From: Bradyrhizobium sp. AZCC 2176
Lineage (GTDB): Bacteria; Pseudomonadota; Alphaproteobacteria; Rhizobiales; Xanthobacteraceae
Assembly: GCF_036924645.1 (NCBI RefSeq)
Contig: NZ_JAZHRX010000001.1
Coordinates: 3,286,001 to 3,350,000 of the forward strand
Direction of reading: 5' to 3'
Length of the DNA stretch: 64,000 bases
The position numbers were made by a program, and so were the translations under genes. Positions 58,755 through 64,000 of this stretch are shown here, piece after piece. Position 1 is the first letter of the stretch; every line of letters starts with the position of its first letter. The notes below the pieces were generated by a model. It had not been told where the DNA came from. It did not search any database and saw only the letters and a list, made by a program, of their open reading frames with translations.

Positions 58755-59840
58755 CTAATCGTCCACATCCTCCTGCGGACGTCCGAACAGATGAATGATT
58801 CCCGGCGTCGTGATCGAGACGAACACGAAGCGCGACAGATGATGGGCGCCGACGAAGATCGGATCGATATGCAGCGTGAGCGCCAGCGCCAGCATGGCGT
58901 CCATCGCGCCCGGCGCGAACGCCACCACGACGTCGGCGAAGCGTACATGGGTGGCCAGCACGATCACCATGACGAAAACGGCGGATATGGCAATGGCGAC
59001 GGCAAACGAGCCCAGCCCGGCATTGATGTGGCTGAGCAGCGTCGACTTGCTGATCCGCGCGAACCGTGTGCCGATCACGGCGCCGATGCCGACCAGCGCC
59101 ACGCCGCGCATCCATGGCGGCAGGCCGCCTTCGATCAGGCCGGTGCCGTGCAGCACGGCGGAGGCAATCATCGCGCCGAACATCCAGCTCGCCGGAAATT
59201 GGGCGAGCCGAAGCAATAGCGCGACGGCGATGGCAGCGGCCGCCAGTACGGCGAGTTCGAGCGGCGAAGCGATAAGGCTAATCACCTCCGGCGGCGCCGA
59301 GGGCGCAATCCCGGTCAGCGCCAGCAGCAGCGGCAGGGCTGCGGTCAGGATGATCACGCGCATGGTCTGCACCACGGCGATCGCGGCGACGTCGGCACCC
59401 TTCTCGGCGGCCAGCATGGTGATCTGCGACAGCGCGCCGGGGCTGCCGGCCAGCAGCGCCGAGGTCTGGTCCCAGCCGTGCATGCGTTGCAGATAGAAGC
59501 TCGAGCCGAAGGTCGAGCAGAATGTCGCCAGCGCCAGCAGGCCGATGGTCAGGGGATAGGCGCTCATGTGCTGGATCAGTTGCCGCGACACCAGCGAGCC
59601 GAGCGTGATGCCGAGCAGCACCAGCACGGTCTGCGTCAGGATCGGCGGCATGGTGACCGGCCGCCCTGCCAGCGCGGCGATGCCGACGGCAGCCATCGCG
59701 CCGGAAATCAGTCCGCCCGGCAGGTTGGCCCACAGAAACAGCAGCCCGCCGGCCGCGCCGATGACGAGCGTCTCGATCGTGCCCAAAATTTTGGCGCGGT
59801 CGATAATCGCGGAGGAAATCGAAGTGGGGATCAGGCTCAC
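58755..59840 (-). CDS. AbrB-family membrane protein
   Basis: A 361-residue membrane protein of the AbrB (ammonia monooxygenase-like) transporter family, with about ten helices arranged as two related halves: GGLLFLWANLPGGLISGAM... and FPASWMFGAMIASAVLHGTG. AGSPGALSQITMLAAEKGADV and FAPGAMDAMLALALTLHIDP are typical family motifs of each half. Transport substrate unknown. No operon partner on this strand. Confidence 0.85.
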   Translation of the reverse strand: MSLIPTSISSAIIDRAKILGTIETLVIGAAGGLLFLWANLPGGLISGAMAAVGIAALAGRPVTMPPILTQTVLVLLGITLGSLVSRQLIQHMSAYPLTIGLLALATFCSTFGSSFYLQRMHGWDQTSALLAGSPGALSQITMLAAEKGADVAAIAVVQTMRVIILTAALPLLLALTGIAPSAPPEVISLIASPLELAVLAAAAIAVALLLRLAQFPASWMFGAMIASAVLHGTGLIEGGLPPWMRGVALVGIGAVIGTRFARISKSTLLSHINAGLGSFAVAIAISAVFVMVIVLATHVRFADVVVAFAPGAMDAMLALALTLHIDPIFVGAHHLSRFVFVSITTPGIIHLFGRPQEDVDD

Positions 59841-59980
59841 GCTGCCTTATGGCAAATCCGCACGCGAGGGACAAATGCGCCACGCGATTGCAGCAATGCA
59901 GGGCGTCGCCGGCGGTGGCCCGCCGGCGTCATCAAAAATTCAGAAGGTCCCGATACGGCCCTCGCGCAGGAGGCGGGCGG

Positions 59981-60247
59981 CTACTTCGCCTTTTCGGCGG
60001 CAGCCTTCTTGCACTCGGAGCGGAATTTCTTGCGTTCCTTGCCGTGAAGCCCCTTGGCGTCGGCTTCCTTCGAACATTCGAGCGAGGCGGCGGTGCGCGG
60101 TTTCTCGGCCTTCTTTTCCGCCGACGCCTTGGTTTCGGTCTTGGTCGCCTCGGTCTTGGCCGGAGCCGTGGTTTGTGCGGACGCGGCGCCCATCAGCAGA
60201 AGGGAAGCCACGGCGGCTGCGGTGGCAAGGGAGGAGATCTTCGTCAT
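59981..60247 (-). CDS. PsiF-repeat periplasmic protein
   Basis: An 88-residue secreted protein. A signal peptide (about 3-23, ending ASAQT) is followed by a Lys/Thr/Ala linker and one PsiF repeat with two Cys (LECSKEADAKGLHGKERKKF...SEC). PsiF of Escherichia coli is phosphate-starvation induced; the function is unknown. ATG 60247 has GAGGTG five bases upstream. It is divergent from another small secreted protein with related Cys motifs. Confidence 0.82.
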   Translation of the reverse strand: MTKISSLATAAAVASLLLMGAASAQTTAPAKTEATKTETKASAEKKAEKPRTAASLECSKEADAKGLHGKERKKFRSECKKAAAEKAK

Positions 60248-60428
60248 GGGGGCACCTCGGTTTGAAAACAAGGGCGCAACCGTCGCGCTGCGATGCTGAA
60301 CCACAGGTGAATGAAGTCGAGCGGGCCGCTACAATATTTTGATCGGACGAACGCATCGCGCGTTGTCGCAAGCAGTAGTTGCGCTAGGATAGGAGGTGCA
60401 GATGACGACTGCCCCAAGGAGACCAGGG

Positions 60429-60917
60429 ATGACTATTCAAGCGAAAATACTGGGCGCGATTGCGATGTCGGGTTTGGCTGCGCTGGCGATGACCTCGCAG
60501 GCGAATGCCCTGACCGCGCAGGAATGCAGCGCCAAATACCAGGCTGCCAAAGCCGCCGGCACGCTCGGCGGCCAGAAGTGGAACGACTTCCGGAAAGCCC
60601 AGTGCGGCGCTGACGCTGCGGCCGCACCGGCGGCAGCAGCCCCCGCCGCCGAGCCAAAGGAAGCCGCCAAGAAAGAATCCAAGAAGGAAACTGCGAAGGA
60701 GGCTGCGGCGCCGGCCGCTCCGTCAGGCCCGGCGGTCTATCCGAGCGCCGTCGATCCCAAGTATTCCAAAGAGACCGCCGGCAAGGCCCGCATGCACACC
60801 TGCGTGGATCAGTACAACGCCAACAAGGCCACCAATGCCAATGGCGGCCTGAAGTGGATCCAGAAGGGCGGCGGCTATTACAGCGAATGCTCCAAGAAGC
60901 TGAAGGGCGCGGCCTAG
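60429..60917 (+). CDS. Secreted protein with two Cys-pair PsiF-like motifs
   Basis: A 162-residue exported protein from ATG 60429 (AAGGAG seven bases upstream). A signal peptide (about 5-28) is followed by two similar modules: one with Cys33 and Cys59, one with Cys125 and Cys154, separated by a Lys/Ala/Pro-rich linker. Module 1 (ECSAKYQAAKAAGTLGGQKW) follows the PsiF repeat pattern with an insert. Divergent from the PsiF protein, suggesting related origin. Confidence 0.72.
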   Translation: MTIQAKILGAIAMSGLAALAMTSQANALTAQECSAKYQAAKAAGTLGGQKWNDFRKAQCGADAAAAPAAAAPAAEPKEAAKKESKKETAKEAAAPAAPSGPAVYPSAVDPKYSKETAGKARMHTCVDQYNANKATNANGGLKWIQKGGGYYSECSKKLKGAA

Positions 60918-60932
60918 GCAGCTATCGACACG

Positions 60933-60959
60933 GGCGCGGCCGGAAATTTCGGCCGCGCC
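60933..60959. terminator. Hairpin between convergent secreted-protein and tetR genes
   Basis: A 10-bp stem (60933-60942 with 60950-60959), loop GAAATTT, between the stops of the convergent genes and touching the tetR stop codon. Without a T-tract it is probably a shared 3' end structure. Confidence 0.55.
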
Positions 60960-61540
60960 TACACTTCGCGGAGCAACGTTTCGGCCGACTTCGCCACCAG
61001 TTGCGCGCGTTTGCGCGGGCCCCGTTCGAGAAACAGCAGGCTCTGGCCGAACACGAAACAGTAGAACAGGAATGCCTGCGCGTCGGCTTCCTCCGCCGGA
61101 AGGCCCGTCGCGCGATAGAGATGCCCGACATTCTTCAACCGGGCGACATCAACCTGGGCTGCCGCGTTGGCGGCAAGCTCGTCCGACCGGGCCCATTGCC
61201 GGATCGCGAGTTCAACGGCCATGCCCTCGGTATTCATGCGCTCCGAGTAAAGTGCGATCAGCGCCTTCAGCCGCTCGCGGGCGGTCGCGCCGTCGAGGCT
61301 GGTGTGTTTTTCGATCGCGGCGATGCGGCCCGCGCTCCAGTGCTGCAGCATGGCCTCCAGCAGGGCGGCGCGATCGCGGAAGCGGCGGTAGAAGCCGCCC
61401 TTGGTGACGCCGAGGTTCTTGGCCAAAACCTCGACCCGCACGCCCTCGACGCCGGTCCGGGCGATTTCGTTCAGGCCGGCCTCGATCCAGCTCTCGCTGC
61501 GCACCTCGCCGGTTCGCGCGTCCATCTTGGTATCGCTCAT
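60959..61540 (-). CDS. TetR-family transcriptional regulator
   Basis: A 193-residue repressor. The N-terminal helix-turn-helix covers about 18-64 (VLAKNLGVTKGGFYRRFRDRAALLEAML); the C-terminal ligand-binding domain is helical. It is divergent from a thioesterase pair; two palindromes in the gap are likely its operators. This points to control of the thioesterases and of itself by an acyl-CoA or similar ligand, as an inference. Confidence 0.9.
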   Translation of the reverse strand: MSDTKMDARTGEVRSESWIEAGLNEIARTGVEGVRVEVLAKNLGVTKGGFYRRFRDRAALLEAMLQHWSAGRIAAIEKHTSLDGATARERLKALIALYSERMNTEGMAVELAIRQWARSDELAANAAAQVDVARLKNVGHLYRATGLPAEEADAQAFLFYCFVFGQSLLFLERGPRKRAQLVAKSAETLLREV

Positions 61541-61560
61541 GGTCCGGCCTCACCGGTTGT

Positions 61561-61613
61561 TGATACGGTGCCGTATTGCTAACCCGGACAAGATCTGATA
61601 CGCTACCGTATCA
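61561..61613. promoter_or_regulatory. Twin TetR operators
   Basis: ATACGG-TG-CCGTAT at 61563-61576 and TGATACG-CTAC-CGTATCA at 61596-61613 are related palindromes of the form GATACGGTACCGTATC, centre to centre 35 bp. They lie between the divergent tetR and thioesterase starts (61540 and 61639), covering both likely promoters. Confidence 0.75.
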
Positions 61614-61638
61614 AGATGCAAAAAGGCGGGTGAAAACG

Positions 61639-62064
61639 GTGGAGACGGACGCGACCTATCGCGGCACGGTCTATCCCTGGCAATGCGACCATGTCGGGCA
61701 CATGAACATCATGTGGTATGTCGGCAAGTTCGACGAGGCGAACTGGAATCTGTTCGCCCGGTTGGGGCTGACGCCGTCCTATCAGCGCGGGTCCGGCCGC
61801 GGCATGGCCGCCGTGCAGCAGAACATCACCTACAAGCGCGAGTTGCTGGCCGGCGACATCGTCGAGGTCAAGAGCCGGCTGCTGGAAATCCGCGACAAGT
61901 CGATCCGCTTCCTGCACGAGATGCGCAACGCCGAAACCGGCGAGATTGCCGCGACTTGCGAATTCGTCGGCGTCCATATGGACCGGCAAGCGCGGAAGTC
62001 GACACCCTTCGCATCCGCGATCCGCGACGCCGCGATGAGGCATCTCGAACCGGCAACGGCGTGA
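61639..62064 (+). CDS. Hotdog-fold acyl-CoA thioesterase, 4HBT type
   Basis: A 141-residue thioesterase from GTG 61639, behind AAGGCGGG. The 4HBT motif CDHVGHMNIMWYVGKFDEA holds the catalytic Asp17. Starts at GTG 61630 or further upstream TTG 61576 would extend across the operator and are less likely. Probably hydrolyses an acyl-CoA. Followed after three bases by a PaaI-type thioesterase. Confidence 0.85.
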   Translation: METDATYRGTVYPWQCDHVGHMNIMWYVGKFDEANWNLFARLGLTPSYQRGSGRGMAAVQQNITYKRELLAGDIVEVKSRLLEIRDKSIRFLHEMRNAETGEIAATCEFVGVHMDRQARKSTPFASAIRDAAMRHLEPATA

Positions 62065-62067
62065 CCC

Positions 62068-62547
62068 ATGCTGCGTTTCCAGCCGAAGAACCCGGATTTT
62101 CGCGCGGTCGCGACCGACACGTTCGAACAGCAGCGCGCAATGAAGACGCTCGGCATTTCGATCGCGCGGCTGGAGCCGGGTGAGGTCGATCTCGCGATGG
62201 ACTATTCGGCGGACCTCACCCAGCAGCACGGCTTCATCCATGCCGGGATCATCACCGCCGGTCTCGACAATGCCTGCGGCATCGCTGCGTTCACGCTGAT
62301 GCCGCCGGCAACGGGAATTCTCACCGTGGAATTCAAGACCAACCTGCTGGCGCCCGCGCGGGGCGAGCGGTTTGCCTTCCGTGCCACCGTCGTCAAACCC
62401 GGCCGTACGCTGACGGTGTGCGAGGCCAGGGCCTATGCCGAGCAGGACGGCAATGAGACGCTGATCGCGACCATGAGCGGCACGCTGATGGCGCTGCCGG
62501 CCGGTGAAGGTGCGGCGTCGCCGGGGAGGGAGCGGGCATCGATCTGA
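62068..62547 (+). CDS. PaaI-family thioesterase
   Basis: A 159-residue hotdog thioesterase with the PaaI motif QHGFIHAGIITAGLDNA (HGFIHAG at 54-60, Asp67). It is translated just after the 4HBT-type gene. Substrate unknown. The pair may form one response unit regulated by the neighbouring TetR protein. Confidence 0.88.
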   Translation: MLRFQPKNPDFRAVATDTFEQQRAMKTLGISIARLEPGEVDLAMDYSADLTQQHGFIHAGIITAGLDNACGIAAFTLMPPATGILTVEFKTNLLAPARGERFAFRATVVKPGRTLTVCEARAYAEQDGNETLIATMSGTLMALPAGEGAASPGRERASI

Positions 62548-62643
62548 TGCGCTGATCTCTGTTGCAGTGCAGCTTTGTGCTGCAGCCATGGCGATCCGGA
62601 GAAATTCCTTCTATGGTCGCACCGTGCAACTGAGTCTTTCAAT

Positions 62644-63432
62644 TTGATCATCTCCACCGCGCAAGGCGTGCTGGGGCTGGCGTCGGGGATGCTGGTCGGG
62701 TTTTCGCTTGGCCTGGTCGGCGGCGGCGGCTCGATTCTGGCGGTGCCGCTGATGGTCTATGTGGTCGGCGTGGTAGAGCCCCATGTCGCGATCGGCACCA
62801 GCGCGATCGCGGTGGCTGCCAACGCCGCGATCAATCTGTCCAACCATGCGCGCGGCGGCACCGTGATCTGGTCCTGCGCGTTGATTTTCGCCGCAGCCGG
62901 CATGGCCGGCGCCTTCGGCGGCTCGATCCTCGGCAAGATGATGGACGGTCAACGGCTGCTGGCGCTGTTTGCGCTGGTCATGATCGTGATTGCGCTATTA
63001 ATGCTGAAGACGCGCTCGCGGATCGGCCTGCCCGACGTCAAGGTCTCGATGTCGAACATATCGGCCATCGCAGGCCTTGGCCTCGCGACCGGGACGGTGT
63101 CCGGCTTTTTCGGCATCGGCGGCGGCTTCCTGATCGTGCCGGCCCTGATGCTGGCGACTGGCATGCCGATCATGAACGCGGTCTCCTCCTCGCTGGTCGC
63201 GGTCACCGCATTTGGTCTGACCACGGCCGCCAGCTATGCCTGGTCCGGGCTGGTGTCGTGGGCATTGGCAGGTCTGTTCGTAGCGGGCGGCATCGCTGGC
63301 GGATTGGCCGGCACGCGTTCGGCGCGGCACCTCGCCAAGCGCCGCGGCGCGCTCAATATCGTGTTCGCCGTGGTCATCATAGCCGTGGCGCTCTATATGC
63401 TGGCGCGTAACATATCCCTGCCTCAGCCGTAG
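62644..63432 (+). CDS. TSUP (TauE/SafE) family membrane permease
   Basis: A 262-residue permease with about eight helices in two halves, each starting with a Gly-rich motif: GFSLGLVGGGGSILAVPLMV and GTVSGFFGIGGGFLIVPALM. Members export or import sulfite, sulfonates or related anions. The start is uncertain: TTG 62644 fits the first helix; GTG 62575 has no ribosome site. About 100 bp after the thioesterase gene. Confidence 0.83.
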   Translation: MIISTAQGVLGLASGMLVGFSLGLVGGGGSILAVPLMVYVVGVVEPHVAIGTSAIAVAANAAINLSNHARGGTVIWSCALIFAAAGMAGAFGGSILGKMMDGQRLLALFALVMIVIALLMLKTRSRIGLPDVKVSMSNISAIAGLGLATGTVSGFFGIGGGFLIVPALMLATGMPIMNAVSSSLVAVTAFGLTTAASYAWSGLVSWALAGLFVAGGIAGGLAGTRSARHLAKRRGALNIVFAVVIIAVALYMLARNISLPQP

Positions 63433-63462
63433 ACAGGAATGCAGCCCCTTCGCGAGACCCAC

Positions 63463-64000
63463 ATGAAGCGATCGAATAATCCCACCGGGACCAACCCGGG
63501 ATGCACACGGCGCAAGGCGCTCGGCTTGCTCGGCGGCGGTGCCGCGCTGCTTGGCACCGGCGCGGCACAGCGATCGGCGTTCGCGCAAGGCAGCGACGAC
63601 GTTCTGACCGAGGCGCTGGTGCTGCGGGACCCTGATGTACCCGCGACGGGCAATCTCGAGGGTGACATCAACATCGTCGAATGGTTCGATTACAATTGTC
63701 CGTATTGCCGCAAGATCGCACCCGAGATCCACCAAGTCGTGCAGGACGACGGCAAGGTCCGCCTGGTGCTGAAGGATTGGCCGATCCTGGGCGAGGTCTC
63801 GAAATTCGGAGCGCGGATGGCGCTGGCGGCGAAGTATCAGGACAAGTACTTGGCCGCGCATGAGGCCATGATAGGCGTCAGCTCGAAATTGACCGAACCG
63901 CGCATCCGCGAATTGCTGGCCGGCGCCGGCATCGACATGGATCGCCTCAACCGCGACGCCACGACCAACGCCAGGGCGATCGACGCCATCCTCGCCCGCA
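63463..64000 (+). CDS. DsbA-family thiol oxidoreductase (partial, cut by right edge)
   Basis: The first 179 codons of a thioredoxin-fold protein. A twin-arginine-like signal (CTRRKALGLLGGGAALLG, ending AFAQG) is followed by the active site CPYC at 79-82 (FDYNCPYCRK) and the helical insert of DsbA. The C-terminus lies outside the window. ATG 63463 is chosen over ATG 63439, which would add eight residues. Probably forms or isomerises disulfides in the periplasm. Confidence 0.87.
   Translation, partial: MKRSNNPTGTNPGCTRRKALGLLGGGAALLGTGAAQRSAFAQGSDDVLTEALVLRDPDVPATGNLEGDINIVEWFDYNCPYCRKIAPEIHQVVQDDGKVRLVLKDWPILGEVSKFGARMALAAKYQDKYLAAHEAMIGVSSKLTEPRIRELLAGAGIDMDRLNRDATTNARAIDAILAR

Overview
The window is high-GC chromosomal DNA from an alphaproteobacterium, most likely Bradyrhizobium or a close relative in the Nitrobacteraceae. 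The evidence is indirect, because no rRNA gene is present. It consists of a PhyR-NepR-EcfG general stress response locus, a CycM-type membrane-anchored cytochrome c, a Cpa/Tad pilus locus in rhizobial arrangement, a urtABCDE-ureDABC-EFG urea operon, and several families of intergenic palindromes of the kind scattered through Bradyrhizobium genomes. I see no tRNA, rRNA, CRISPR array, insertion sequence or prophage.

Layout. 0-3 kb: a small Trp/Gly/Pro-rich secreted protein, pheA and kdsB (minus strand), cycM (plus). 3.2-11 kb: a Yej-type oligopeptide ABC operon with two solute-binding proteins, two permeases and a fused double ATPase. 11-13.3 kb: an NlpC/P60 peptidase overlapping an M17 aminopeptidase. 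13.3-30.5 kb: the tad/cpa pilus locus. It has tadD (plus), then cpaA-flp to tadC on the minus strand, a second plus-strand block (secretin-N-like protein and two TadE-type pseudopilins) and a minus-strand TadG with a VWA domain. Inside it sits a module made of a truncated desaturase copy, a polytopic membrane protein and an intact sterol-desaturase-family enzyme. 30.7-33 kb: a minus-strand cold-shock group of cspA, an extended IF-1 and an RhlE-type helicase.

33.4-45.4 kb: a 12 kb urea uptake and hydrolysis operon behind a recognisable sigma-54 promoter. UrtABCDE imports urea, UreABC hydrolyses it, and UreD/E/F/G insert nickel. Two tandem ABM-domain proteins sit between ureC and ureE. 45.7-49.5 kb: the general stress response locus, with an HWE-type kinase whose ATP-binding N-box is degenerate, the nepR-ecfG pair and divergent phyR. 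49.6-54.1 kb: a DUF808 membrane protein and a TRAP transporter (dctPQM). 54.6-64 kb: a NYN-domain protein, an MFS transporter, a kappa-GST/HCCA isomerase, small secreted proteins including a PsiF-repeat protein, an AbrB-family membrane protein, a TetR regulator divergent from two hotdog thioesterases with twin operators between them, a TSUP permease, and a DsbA-family protein cut by the right edge.

The most interesting signals outside ordinary genes are a candidate orphan small RNA on the minus strand near 57.94-58.08 kb, the truncated desaturase leader translationally overlapped with the next gene, the degenerate stress kinase, the twin TetR operators, the sigma-54 promoter of the urea operon, and strong hairpins directly after both binding-protein genes urtA and dctP.
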